The position numbers were made by a program, and so were the translations under genes. Below are positions 34,626 to 43,389 of a stretch of DNA of 64,000 nucleotides, piece by piece. Below the pieces are notes generated by a model, which was not told the DNA's origin, did not search any database, and saw only the letters and a program-made list of their open reading frames with translations. Numbering within the stretch: the first letter of the stretch is position 1; each line of letters starts with the position of its first letter. Origin of the DNA: Coprothermobacteraceae bacterium (GTDB lineage: Bacteria > Coprothermobacterota > Coprothermobacteria > Coprothermobacterales > Coprothermobacteraceae); contig JABLWY010000001.1 of NCBI GenBank assembly GCA_013178255.1, positions 738,503 to 802,502 of the forward strand. The letters run 5' to 3'.

Positions 34626-35660
34626 GTGCCTCCCTTGAGCATACCCACCTCTGTATCGGAATATGGCGCCTTAGCTCTCGACCACGGAGCTACCGATCTT
34701 CATTTCATGCCTGAGCGAGATCGGGTCAAGGTATATGCGCGTGCCGCGACGCGGCTCAAGTTGCTGCACCACATAAGCCAGGACCAGTATTACCGTATCC
34801 TGAATATGGTGAAGTTTGAAGGGGGCCTTGATGTCGCAGACGCCCGCGTACCGCAAGAGACTCGCCTGCGCTTGAATGTAGGTTCAACGGAACTCGATGT
34901 GAGGGCGAGTATCATTCCCACCGTACATGGCGCAGCGTTGGCTCTAAGGATTGCCCGTTTTGGGATTACAGAATCCTTGCAATCGTTGGGAACTAGCCCT
35001 GAGGAAGAAAGACTGCTCTTGGAGTTGCTTACGCAAGGGAGGGGCGTCTTTCTCGTCACTGGCCTTACGGGATCAGGCAAGACCACTACCTTTTACAACT
35101 TGCTCGCGCTTCTGGCTAAGGCCGGTCAAAAAGTTATGACAGTAGAGGATCCTGTGGAGCGATATATAGATTCCGTCCTACAGGTGCAAGCTTACCCGCA
35201 TCTAGGCCTTGGTTTTCAGGACGCAATAAGAGCGGCGCTCAGACACGATATCGACGTTTTGGCGATAGGCGAGATCAGGGACTCTGAGACAGCTGTAGCC
35301 GCCGTTAACGCAGCCTTCTCCGTTCGATTGGTTATAGCGACCATGCATAGCACTGATTTGGGTCATGCCCTAAAGAGGCTATACCTGTTTGGCGTACCAC
35401 CAATGGACGCTCGGACCTTATTACTGGGCATGTCTCACCAAAGCCTCATTACATTGATGTATGACGATCGCACTCATGATACGGCAGTGTTCTGCGTAAG
35501 CCGGGGGCCTTACCAGTGTGACGAATCAGAGGTTGTACTGCTTAGCAGGTTTACCCATCAGACTGCCCAAGAAAGAATGCAAGAGTTCAGAAGTAGGGGT
35601 TATACTGTTTTTAACAGGTACAACGATCTTGCTGGAGGCGATAGCCGTGGAGATCACTGA
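34626..35660 (+). CDS. Short PilB/GspE-type secretion ATPase
   Basis: A 344-residue hexameric ATPase of the type II/IV pilus family. N-terminal part DHGATDLHFMPERDRV, Walker A GLTGSGKTT near residue 146, Asp box VEDPVERYI near 175, Walker B DVLAIGEIRDSET near 210, and a His box ATMHSTD near 238. It lacks the zinc-binding four-cysteine segment and the N1 domain of full PilB, so its size is closer to PilT. It probably powers pilus extension or acts as a second motor. Start GTG; its end overlaps the PilT gene by 14 nt. Confidence 0.85.
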   Translation: MPPLSIPTSVSEYGALALDHGATDLHFMPERDRVKVYARAATRLKLLHHISQDQYYRILNMVKFEGGLDVADARVPQETRLRLNVGSTELDVRASIIPTVHGAALALRIARFGITESLQSLGTSPEEERLLLELLTQGRGVFLVTGLTGSGKTTTFYNLLALLAKAGQKVMTVEDPVERYIDSVLQVQAYPHLGLGFQDAIRAALRHDIDVLAIGEIRDSETAVAAVNAAFSVRLVIATMHSTDLGHALKRLYLFGVPPMDARTLLLGMSHQSLITLMYDDRTHDTAVFCVSRGPYQCDESEVVLLSRFTHQTAQERMQEFRSRGYTVFNRYNDLAGGDSRGDH

Positions 35661-36711
35661 ACTGCTTTACAAGCTTGTTGAAATGAGGGCTACTGACCTT
35701 CATCTCACTGTAAATCGTCCTCCTATGGTGAGGGTTGACTCACTGCTGAGGCCCATGGGGGATCATGTATTAAGTCCTGATGACACAAGAGCTTTGGCTT
35801 ACCAGATAATGTCAGACCATCACAAGGAGATATTTGAAACCAACCTTTCTGTTGACTTTTCCTTTGGGATCTACGGTCTAGGCCGTTTTAGGTCCAACGT
35901 GTACTTGCAACGCGGTAGTGTTGCGGTAGCCATACGTAGGTTACCCGTTGAAGCTCCTGACTTTGCGGAGTTAGGTTTGCCAAGCGTTATAGAAACCTTG
36001 GCTAAGAAGAGAAGAGGATTGATCATTGTTACCGGTCCAACCGGTTCAGGTAAGTCAACTACTCTAGCGTCGGTGATCAAGTACATAAACGATCATTACC
36101 CTTACCACATAATCACGTTGGAAGACCCAATCGAGTATGTGTTTAAGCACAACGTGGCCATTGTTAATCAGCGTGAGGTCGGATCAGACGTGCTGTCCTT
36201 TCACGATGGCCTGCGATACGCCTTGCGAGAAGACCCCGACGTCGTAATGGTGGGTGAAATGAGAGACTTGGAATCCATTTCTGCTACTTTGACACTCGCA
36301 GAGACAGGGCACTTGGTCCTTACGACGCTGCACACGAAATCAGCTGCCGAGAGCGTGGACAGGATTATCGACGTTTTTCCACCAAACCAACAGCAACAGG
36401 TCAGGACCCAGCTAAGTACTGTCTTGGAGGGCATCATATCGCAGCGGTTACTGCCGCGAAAAGGTGGCGGCCTGATACTAGCCTACGAGGTGATGGTGGC
36501 AACACCTGCCGTGCGCTCATTGATCCGCGAAGGCAAGACCCATCAGATACCTGCTTCTATACAGACGGGTGGAGCTTACGGAATGATAACTATGGAAAAC
36601 CGCCTCTTCGACCTTTACAAGAACGACATGATCACGCTCGACATAGCCCTCGAGACTGCCAACTATCCTGACGTACTTCAGCGGCTCATTGATGGGTACA
36701 GGAAGCGCTAG
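35647..36711 (+). CDS. pilT: Type IV pilus retraction ATPase PilT
   Basis: Drives pilus retraction in twitching motility or DNA uptake. Walker A GPTGSGKSTT near residue 130, Asp box LEDPIEYV near 160, Walker B DPDVVMVGEMRD near 195, and the His box TTLHTKSAAESVDRIIDVFP near 222 are characteristic; the C-terminus has AYGMITMENRL (compare the AIRNLI-type end in PilT). 354 residues is normal. The GTG at 35647 is chosen for the family N-terminus and the GGAGG 8 nt upstream; 43 upstream in-frame codons overlap the previous gene. Confidence 0.93.
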   Translation: MEITELLYKLVEMRATDLHLTVNRPPMVRVDSLLRPMGDHVLSPDDTRALAYQIMSDHHKEIFETNLSVDFSFGIYGLGRFRSNVYLQRGSVAVAIRRLPVEAPDFAELGLPSVIETLAKKRRGLIIVTGPTGSGKSTTLASVIKYINDHYPYHIITLEDPIEYVFKHNVAIVNQREVGSDVLSFHDGLRYALREDPDVVMVGEMRDLESISATLTLAETGHLVLTTLHTKSAAESVDRIIDVFPPNQQQQVRTQLSTVLEGIISQRLLPRKGGGLILAYEVMVATPAVRSLIREGKTHQIPASIQTGGAYGMITMENRLFDLYKNDMITLDIALETANYPDVLQRLIDGYRKR

Positions 36712-37699
36712 CAGAACACGTTGGAGTGAAGCTGAGGCCATAATCACTGGTCTCGCGGATTTAGTTGGCGCGGGATTCAGCTTGAACCAATCCATCGAGA
36801 TCCTTGGTAAGGATTCCAAGCAGCGAGCAGCTGTGAATCTCCGTCGAGATCTGCTGAACGGTTCAACCTTTTCGGAGAGCCTGCGTAATAGGTTTTACAT
36901 TGGTGATCAGGCCGTTTTGGCCCAGTTGGAAGCGGGGGAAAAGGCTGGCAACATAGTCACTGCCATAAGGGAAGCTGGTGCTATGATCAGGGCTCAGCAG
37001 TCCTTACGCGTTCAAGTAGGCGAATTGCTCTTTTACCCGCGACTTGTTACCTTGTGTGTAGTTTTCTTGATCAATTCTTTGGTATTTCTTTTTATCCCTG
37101 CCATGCAAAAACTGTTTAACTCGCTTAGCCTCAGTGCTAGTACGAACCAGATGTGGGTGCTTGGAGAATCATGGGCGGGCTGGGTGCTACTTCCGTTGAA
37201 CGCATTGATACTGACGTTTGTGTTTAACCCGAAACTATCCAGATTGCTGGTACCGCTTGGTTTGAAGAGAAGCCAAGAGTTGTCATGGTTTTTCACATCT
37301 CTCGAGGGACTTTTGTCAGCTGGTGTCACCCTATCGAAAGCAATAGACACGCTCGCTCACGTGTCAGCATACAGCCCTGCTCTTTTCAAAAGCGTTTACC
37401 GTCTTTCATCGAAGTTATCTTCCGGCTCAAGGCTCAGCGAGGCCATGGCTGAAGACTCAAAGTATTGGACGTACACGTGCATCGTTAGGATAGGGACCGC
37501 TGAGGCAGCCGGACAACTTAGGGAAGGGGTAACGGCCGTAGCCGACAATCTTAAGCAACAGAAAGCCAGGTCAATGGCATCGATGTTACACGCGCTCAGG
37601 GTAGCTTCAATAGTAGGCCTTGGGTTGGTGGTCTACGCGGTTACATATTCGGTGTATAGGCCCCTCATGGACACTATCACACAGTTGAGTGGCCTTTGA
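36692..37699 (+). CDS. pilC: Type IV pilus platform protein PilC/GspF
   Basis: Inner-membrane platform that binds the pilus ATPases. Two copies of the GspF helical domain are visible (about residues 15-110 and 195-310), e.g. LADLVGAGFSLNQSIEIL and LEGLLSAGVTLSKAID, each followed by membrane helices near 115-140, 160-180 and 310-330. 335 residues is slightly short. It overlaps pilT by 20 nt. Pilin and prepilin-peptidase genes are not in this window. Confidence 0.88.
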   Translation: MGTGSASRTRWSEAEAIITGLADLVGAGFSLNQSIEILGKDSKQRAAVNLRRDLLNGSTFSESLRNRFYIGDQAVLAQLEAGEKAGNIVTAIREAGAMIRAQQSLRVQVGELLFYPRLVTLCVVFLINSLVFLFIPAMQKLFNSLSLSASTNQMWVLGESWAGWVLLPLNALILTFVFNPKLSRLLVPLGLKRSQELSWFFTSLEGLLSAGVTLSKAIDTLAHVSAYSPALFKSVYRLSSKLSSGSRLSEAMAEDSKYWTYTCIVRIGTAEAAGQLREGVTAVADNLKQQKARSMASMLHALRVASIVGLGLVVYAVTYSVYRPLMDTITQLSGL

Positions 37700-37712
37700 A
37701 GGAGGGATACTG

Positions 37713-38741
37713 ATGAACTTGGAGTCGCTGTTGGAGAGAGTTGATGTAGTTTTGATTACCGACAGGCCTACCTATAGGTGGCTGACCGGTTTCAGTGGGG
37801 AAGAGGGCGTTCTTGTAGTGGGTCAGGGATTCAAACGCCTGTTGGTTGACTCTAGGTTTACCGAGCAAGCGAGGCTTGAAGTGGCAGGCGCTGAAGTGGT
37901 TGAATACAAACCGCCTATTACGGACTACCTAAAGGCTGAGAAGCTGCTTCAAGGACGTTTTGGTGTAAACGGTAGGAGCGTAACATACAAGTTAGCTAAA
38001 GATTTGATGGACGGCGGTGTGGAGCTAATCGACTTGAGCGAAGAGATACTGCATCTCAGATCAGTGAAGTGCGAAGAGGAGATTACTAACCTTCGCAAAG
38101 CCATAGAAATTGCTGAAAGTGCGTTCTTGAAAGCCCTCACTTTGCTAAAACCCGGCATTACTGAGAAGGACTTCGCGGCGGAACTTGAGTATCAGGCTCG
38201 CAAACTAGGTAGCGAGGGGATGGCGTTCGACACCATAGTTGCCAGTGGTTGGCGTGGAGCTTTGCCTCATGGTGTCGCCTCCGATAAGAAGATCGAGTTA
38301 GGAGAACTGGTTGTTGTAGATTGGGGCTGTGTTTGGAAGGGCTATCACAGCGACTTGACTAGGACGGTAGCCGTTGGGCAAATTGGAGCTGACGAAATGT
38401 CACACTTGCGCAACGTTTTGGAGGCTCACGAAAGGGCTGCTAACGCTATTACGTTCTCCTTTGGTAGCGATCTCGACAAGATTGCCAGAGATTACCTAGC
38501 AGAAAAGGGGCTTGCAGACTACTTTGGCCATGGCTTAGGCCACGGGATTGGGTTGGAAATCCATGAATACCCCGTGATCTCCCAGAGAGTGCAACACGAA
38601 CTTCGCGGAGGTCAGGTATTCACTATCGAACCCGGCATCTACTTTCCAGGGCGCTATGGGATAAGAATAGAAGACGACTATCTCTACGAAGGGACGGGGC
38701 TGTTGCGTCTAAGCCGATTGGAGCAGCTTATAATGGTATAA
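37713..38741 (+). CDS. pepP: M24B family aminopeptidase (Xaa-Pro aminopeptidase/prolidase-like)
   Basis: Metallopeptidase removing N-terminal residues before proline or cutting Xaa-Pro dipeptides. An N-terminal creatinase-like domain (1-115) is followed by the pita-bread domain with dimetal ligands: Asp in VVVDWGC, Asp in HSDLTRT, His in GLGHGIGLEIHE, Glu in TIEPGIYF, and Glu in IRIEDDYL. 342 residues is typical. AAGGAGGG precedes the ATG. Position just before efp is common in Firmicutes. Confidence 0.92.
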   Translation: MNLESLLERVDVVLITDRPTYRWLTGFSGEEGVLVVGQGFKRLLVDSRFTEQARLEVAGAEVVEYKPPITDYLKAEKLLQGRFGVNGRSVTYKLAKDLMDGGVELIDLSEEILHLRSVKCEEEITNLRKAIEIAESAFLKALTLLKPGITEKDFAAELEYQARKLGSEGMAFDTIVASGWRGALPHGVASDKKIELGELVVVDWGCVWKGYHSDLTRTVAVGQIGADEMSHLRNVLEAHERAANAITFSFGSDLDKIARDYLAEKGLADYFGHGLGHGIGLEIHEYPVISQRVQHELRGGQVFTIEPGIYFPGRYGIRIEDDYLYEGTGLLRLSRLEQLIMV

Positions 38742-38742
38742 T
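38734..38742 (+). promoter_or_regulatory. Extended -10 promoter candidate for efp
   Basis: TGG-TATAAT at the very end of the peptidase gene, with a second overlapping TATAAT at 38729-38734. No consensus -35. The start would be near 38749, giving a short leader containing GAGGTGAGATG. Confidence 0.45.
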
Positions 38743-38763
38743 CTTAGTTCGAGGTGAGATGAA

Positions 38764-39324
38764 ATGATTTCTACAAACGATCTAAGGTCAGGAATCATAA
38801 TCGATATGGATGGAGTGTTGTACCTGATTGTCTCTGCGCAGCACGTTAAACCCGGCAAGGGTTCAGCGTTTGTTCGCGTCAAGATGAAGCGGCTCAGCGA
38901 TGGTTCTACGTTAGAACAGACATTCCGAGCTGGAGAGAAAGTACAGCGTGCCTTTGTGGAGACCAAGCAGATGCAGTACCTGTATAACGACGGTGAGCAT
39001 TACGTATTCATGGATATGGCTACCTACGAGCAGGTTACCCTGGCAGGCGACATCATCGAAGATGTGAGGTTGTGGCTCAAAGAAGGCATGACCGTCAACG
39101 TGCAGTTCTATCAAGGCAAAGCGGTGGGCGTAGAAGTTCCCACGTTTGTTGAATTGGCAGTTGTGGAGACTGAACCAGGTGTTCGTGGTGATACCGCCCA
39201 AGGCGGTTCAAAGCCGGCCAAACTCGAAACAGGCGCCGTGGTCCAGGTTCCACTCTTCGTTACTGAGGGCGACATAGTCAGAGTAGACACCAGAACGGGT
39301 GAATACGTGGAGAGGATTGGATAA
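38764..39324 (+). CDS. efp: Elongation factor P
   Basis: Relieves ribosome stalling at polyproline. The N-terminal KOW-like domain contains the modified-loop site KPGKGSAFVRVKMK (Lys near 32 at the tip), followed by two OB domains ending in the C-terminal signature DIVRVDTRTGEYVER. 186 residues is standard. Several polyproline and PP-containing proteins occur in this window. Confidence 0.96.
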   Translation: MISTNDLRSGIIIDMDGVLYLIVSAQHVKPGKGSAFVRVKMKRLSDGSTLEQTFRAGEKVQRAFVETKQMQYLYNDGEHYVFMDMATYEQVTLAGDIIEDVRLWLKEGMTVNVQFYQGKAVGVEVPTFVELAVVETEPGVRGDTAQGGSKPAKLETGAVVQVPLFVTEGDIVRVDTRTGEYVERIG

Positions 39325-39326
39325 TC

Positions 39327-39620
39327 ATGAAGCTTGATCCAGATGAGCTCAAGGTTTTGGAGGCAGGTCTGGCTTTGACGCTTCTTGAAGTTCCTGGGAT
39401 TTCCCGCATGCCTGCAAAAGAAGCCATGGATAGGGTCAAGATAGTGCCTACACAGGATGACAGGCTGTCGGTTTATGTGAGTGTGGACATAACCCCCGAA
39501 GCCAATCTCTCTGATATTAAGGCCAAGGTGTCAGACTTTGTCGACAGGCTTCTGAAGGCATACTTCGAGGTTGACCTCAGCTACGATCTGACTCTGGAAG
39601 TTGAAAATGTCAAAGAGTAA
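39327..39620 (+). CDS. Asp23/Gls24-like small protein (divergent)
   Basis: A 97-residue protein between efp and nusB, the position of Asp23/DUF322 genes in Firmicutes (yqhY in Bacillus, linked to acetyl-CoA carboxylase and envelope stress). The alternating pattern, with VDITPEANLSDIKAKVSDFV and the final DLTLEVENV, fits the family but is weakly conserved, so the assignment relies partly on context. The nusB start lies 14 nt inside its 3' end. Confidence 0.6.
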   Translation: MKLDPDELKVLEAGLALTLLEVPGISRMPAKEAMDRVKIVPTQDDRLSVYVSVDITPEANLSDIKAKVSDFVDRLLKAYFEVDLSYDLTLEVENVKE

Positions 39621-40047
39621 GGGCCAATGGTTTGGTGCTGGCCGTGAGGTCCTGCTTCAGCGTTTGCTTGAGTATGAAATGGGGCTTCACGACCAGCAGG
39701 ATGCGTGGCAGAAAATAGAGGATTCATTGCCGAGGTCAGACAGAGTTAAGAGGCACATCAAGAGGCTTTTCAGAGACTACTTTGCTGAAAAGGATTCAAT
39801 TGATAACTGGCTAGATGGTAGCCTTAAGTCAAAGTCCTTCATGGCGTTCTCCGAGCTGGAAAAGATCATCTTGAGACTAGCAACACTTGAAACGCGGCAC
39901 TACGCAAGCAAACTAGGCATGCCCATCATAGTTGACAGTTGGGCTGACATATCGAAACGCTACGTTGACGCAGGGTTTGCTCGCCTGGTTCACGCAGTGA
40001 TGGGGACCGCCTTCGAAGAGTACAGGCATGATGTTGAATCACCGTGA
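39607..40047 (+). CDS. nusB: Transcription antitermination protein NusB
   Basis: Component of the rRNA antitermination complex with NusE. The 146-residue all-helical protein begins REVLLQRLLEYEMG and ends with MPIIVDSWADISKRYVDAGFARLVHAVM, matching the family's VPxxVxINEAVExAKxY...FVNGVL. It is divergent but its length and efp-asp23-nusB-dxs context agree. ATG 39607 is preferred over TTG 39601. Confidence 0.85.
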   Translation: MSKSKGQWFGAGREVLLQRLLEYEMGLHDQQDAWQKIEDSLPRSDRVKRHIKRLFRDYFAEKDSIDNWLDGSLKSKSFMAFSELEKIILRLATLETRHYASKLGMPIIVDSWADISKRYVDAGFARLVHAVMGTAFEEYRHDVESP

Positions 40048-41896
40048 TCTGAAGCGCCTGCCACTAGAAGAACTGCGAAAAGTGGCTACCCAGATTAGGT
40101 CCGCCATCATTGATGCAACGCACAAGCAAGGTGGCCATGTCGCTTCGAATCTTGGTGTTGTCGAAATTACATTAGGCATCGCCAAGGTGTTCGACCTCGA
40201 TAAAGATGTGTTAGTTTTTGACACGTCGCATCAGAGCTATACATACAAACTAATAACAGGTCGCGGGAACCAGATAAACACTATACGCACACTGGGCGGT
40301 ATTTCAGGTTTTACCGATCCCATCGAATCTCCATACGACAAACATTACGCCGGTCATGCGGGAACTGGTCTTAGCTTAGCCTACGGGGAGGCTCTGTCTA
40401 GGAGGATCACGGGCCAAAATGGCCGCGTCTTGGCTTTGGTAGGCGACGGCGCTCTTACCAACGGAATTAGCTATGAGGCTCTAAACAACATAGCCGCTAG
40501 CAACTTACCCGTAGTTGTTGTACTTAACGATAACGAACACAGTATTTCTCCGAACGTTGGGGCTATAGCTGCACATCTCGCGCATCTAAGATCTTCTGCT
40601 ACATACCGAACCACCAAGAAAGTATTTAAGAGGATCGTTAGAAGCATTCATGCTGAGTGGCTCGACGAGATGGTTGAGAAGTTGAAATTAGCTATCAAGG
40701 ACTTGTTTAGACTCGACACCTTCTTTGAGAAGCTCGGGTTTGTGTACTTGGGCCCCTTTGATGGCAACGATATAGCCTCGGTGGTGAGCGCATTGGAAGT
40801 GGCGTCTGCCTTTTCTCAACCAGTCTTGGTTCACTTCGTAACGAAAAAGGGAGCAGGTTATAAGCCTGCTGAGATCAACCCCGTTGAGTTTCACAGTTCG
40901 GCACCGTTCGATGTGGAGACCGGAGAGCAGAAGAGGGGAAGTACTCCCACGTTTACTGGCGTTTTCGGTCACCTGATGGCTGAGTTAGGCTCCAAAGAGC
41001 CCTTAGTGGCAATCACTGCTGCCATGACCGATGGCACAGGGCTGAACGAATTTGCGGAGAGGTTTCCTGACAGATTTGTGGACGTGGGCATAGCTGAGGA
41101 GCATGCCGTGATAACTGCAAGTTCTTTGGCATCGCGAGGTTTGATTCCCGTTGTAGCTGTTTACTCTACGTTTTTGCAAAGAGCTTACGATCAAATCATT
41201 CATGATGTTGCGCTTCCAAAAAGAAAGGTTATCTTCGCTCTAGACAGGGCGGGCGTCGTCCCTGGCGACGGGCCTACTCATCAGGGGTTGTGGGACATAT
41301 CGTATGCGCTGCACATACCAGGTGCACTTGTGTATGCGCCTTTCGATGAGGATACGATGAGGGCTGCGTTTATTAGGGCTATGGAAGCTGACAGACAACC
41401 AGTGTTCATAAGGTACCCCAAGGCTTCTGTACCAACAGCGAAGCACCAGAAAGACGCTCACTATGTCCACTTCGGGCTGGGTTCTGATATTACATTGATC
41501 TGCTATGGGCCGTTGCTAGAAGAGGCTATCACCGCCTTGGATATGCTGAAGCAGTTTGGCATAAGTGGTGAGGTTCTTGGGTTGTGGCAAGTGAGCCCCA
41601 TACCGCAGGATGCTTTGGATAGGGCTGCGGCTGCGCGCCATGTCTTCATCGTAGAAGAAGGCATAAGGGATACGGGGGCTGTAGCTCTGTGGCGCGCTGC
41701 TGGATTCAAGGCTTTGTCTATAGCGGTCCGGGACCCGTTCTTACCGGCAGGGAGTAGGGCGGAGTTGCTCAGGTTGGCGGAGCTGGACGCTTTGGGTATC
41801 GTGAAGAGGATACTGAGATACTTGGAGGCTGCGGGTGAGATTGGATCAGTACCTCGCGAGATCTGGTCTTTGCGAGAGCAGGCAGAAAAGCCGTGA
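40028..41896 (+). CDS. dxs: 1-deoxy-D-xylulose-5-phosphate synthase
   Basis: First enzyme of the MEP pathway; joins pyruvate and glyceraldehyde 3-phosphate with thiamine diphosphate. HKQGGHVASNLGVVEIT near residues 34-50, GHAGTGLSLAYG near 116, TPP motif VGDGALTNGISYEALNN near 143-159, and the pyrimidine domain with VDVGIAEEHAV near 355. 622 residues is normal, but the last 20 codons also encode the start of TlyA, a 62-nt overlap. Confidence 0.96.
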   Translation: MMLNHRDLKRLPLEELRKVATQIRSAIIDATHKQGGHVASNLGVVEITLGIAKVFDLDKDVLVFDTSHQSYTYKLITGRGNQINTIRTLGGISGFTDPIESPYDKHYAGHAGTGLSLAYGEALSRRITGQNGRVLALVGDGALTNGISYEALNNIAASNLPVVVVLNDNEHSISPNVGAIAAHLAHLRSSATYRTTKKVFKRIVRSIHAEWLDEMVEKLKLAIKDLFRLDTFFEKLGFVYLGPFDGNDIASVVSALEVASAFSQPVLVHFVTKKGAGYKPAEINPVEFHSSAPFDVETGEQKRGSTPTFTGVFGHLMAELGSKEPLVAITAAMTDGTGLNEFAERFPDRFVDVGIAEEHAVITASSLASRGLIPVVAVYSTFLQRAYDQIIHDVALPKRKVIFALDRAGVVPGDGPTHQGLWDISYALHIPGALVYAPFDEDTMRAAFIRAMEADRQPVFIRYPKASVPTAKHQKDAHYVHFGLGSDITLICYGPLLEEAITALDMLKQFGISGEVLGLWQVSPIPQDALDRAAAARHVFIVEEGIRDTGAVALWRAAGFKALSIAVRDPFLPAGSRAELLRLAELDALGIVKRILRYLEAAGEIGSVPREIWSLREQAEKP

Positions 41897-42614
41897 CCTC
41901 ATTCTTATGGGTAGTGTGTTGGTGAATGGAAAGCCCGTCACCAAGCCTGCTTTCTTATTACGTCCCGATGATGTAGTTGAGATCAGGGAGTTCTTTCCCT
42001 ATGTATCCCGTGCCGCCTTGAAGTTGCTGCATGCCATACGGTTCTTTGGCATTGAGGTCCAGGGACGTGTATGCGTAGACGTAGGAGCTTCCACAGGCGG
42101 GTTTACCCAAGTGTTGCTGGAAAATGGGGCTTCCTTAGTGTACGCTATAGATGTGGGACATGACCAATTGCACAGTAGGTTAAGGGAAGACCCCAGGGTC
42201 GTGAATTTGGAGGGTACCAACTTCAAGTTTGTAGATCGAGACATGCTTAAAGGTAATCCGAATTTCCTCTCTATGGATGTCTCCTTTGTAGCAGCTTCTT
42301 CGCTTTTGGGCAAGGTCTCAGAGAATCTGACACCCCCGTGGGACGCGGTAGTACTCGTCAAGCCACAGTTTGAAATGGGGCGACCTGTCAAGCGCGGGGT
42401 CGTCAAAAAGCGAGAGGATCATGCAACAGTCCTAATGAATTTCATAGAACGCTGTAAAGAAGCTAATATATGTGTGTCGGGCCTTGTGCACTCACCCATA
42501 CTTGGAAGAGAAGGAAATATTGAGTATTTGGCACACCTTCGCTCTAGTGGCGAATGGTTTTCAGGACATGTGGAATGGGTGGTGGATCATGCATTCGAAG
42601 ACCTACTTTCTTGA
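41835..42614 (+). CDS. tlyA: TlyA family rRNA 2'-O-methyltransferase
   Basis: Methylates ribose of 16S/23S rRNA cytidines in characterised homologues. The N-terminal S4 RNA-binding domain MRLDQYLARSGLCESRQKSR (1-20) leads into the Rossmann methyltransferase with VCVDVGASTGGFTQVLL near 79-95 and a DVSF motif near 150. 259 residues is normal. The GTG at 41835 is supported by GGAGG at 41824-41828 and by the family N-terminus, so the 62-nt overlap with dxs is real. Next genes nadK and recN follow the Bacillus order. Confidence 0.94.
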   Translation: MRLDQYLARSGLCESRQKSRDLILMGSVLVNGKPVTKPAFLLRPDDVVEIREFFPYVSRAALKLLHAIRFFGIEVQGRVCVDVGASTGGFTQVLLENGASLVYAIDVGHDQLHSRLREDPRVVNLEGTNFKFVDRDMLKGNPNFLSMDVSFVAASSLLGKVSENLTPPWDAVVLVKPQFEMGRPVKRGVVKKREDHATVLMNFIERCKEANICVSGLVHSPILGREGNIEYLAHLRSSGEWFSGHVEWVVDHAFEDLLS

Positions 42615-43389
42615 GTGCCACCTTTGGCGGGAGCAGGCCTTGAGGGCGGCTAAGCTCTTCAGGGAATTGGCCGCTGAACAAGGTTGGTCAGAATCCAGTC
42701 TAAAGGACGCTGATCTGCTTGTAGGCATAGGTGGCGACGGCACTTTCTTGCGAACGGCCAGGTTAGCTGCCGTTTACGGAAAGCCTTTTTGGACGTTGGG
42801 CGCTGGTAGGGTAAATTTCTTGCCCAACGTGGTCGAAGACCTGCCCTCAGCCATTAAGGAAGTCCTAAAAGGCGACGTTCGGGTTGAGCGGATCCCTGCA
42901 TACGGTTATGTCTTGGATAAGCCAGAAGGTACCATGGATACCTTCTTTCTAAATGACTTACTAATTACGAAGAGCGGACACACGGCGACTATCACGCTCA
43001 CAGTCCTCGTTGACGAAATCGAGGTCTTCAGAGTCTTCGGTGACGGCGTTGTGATCGCTACGCCTCTCGGTTCAACAGGTTACAACATTTCTGCTGGTGG
43101 GCCTGTCATTGATCGCAGATTACCAGCTTTTGCCATAACACCTCTGAATGCGCACCAGACAAATCTAAGGTCGGTCATAGTACCTGCGGACGCCCAAATC
43201 GAGATTCGTATCGATGAGGCATTTAGAGGAGCCCTCATAGTTGCTGACGGGGTTGAAGTGTTGCCCTTGCCTATAGACAGGTCAGTAATCATAAGAAGGG
43301 ACGTCTTACATGTGGAACATCTGGTAAATAGCCGAGCGGTCGGGTTCTACGACAAGATGGATAGCAAGTTCAACTGGCGTTCACTATGA
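42589..43389 (+). CDS. nadK: NAD kinase
   Basis: Phosphorylates NAD to NADP. The hallmark GGDGTFLRTAR is at residues 48-58, the NE/D motif is FFLNDLLITKSG near 122-133, and the glycine-rich GVVIATPLGSTGYNISAGGP near 149-168 completes the fold. 266 residues is typical. The ATG at 42589 fits; longer in-frame starts lie within tlyA and give unconserved sequence. It overlaps tlyA by 26 nt. Confidence 0.94.
   Translation: MHSKTYFLECHLWREQALRAAKLFRELAAEQGWSESSLKDADLLVGIGGDGTFLRTARLAAVYGKPFWTLGAGRVNFLPNVVEDLPSAIKEVLKGDVRVERIPAYGYVLDKPEGTMDTFFLNDLLITKSGHTATITLTVLVDEIEVFRVFGDGVVIATPLGSTGYNISAGGPVIDRRLPAFAITPLNAHQTNLRSVIVPADAQIEIRIDEAFRGALIVADGVEVLPLPIDRSVIIRRDVLHVEHLVNSRAVGFYDKMDSKFNWRSL

Noticed and set aside
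42925-42947. 8-bp inverted repeat AGAAGGTA/TACCTTCT in nadK
   Set aside because: Arms of 8 bp with loops up to 10 nt are expected about ten times by chance in this window.
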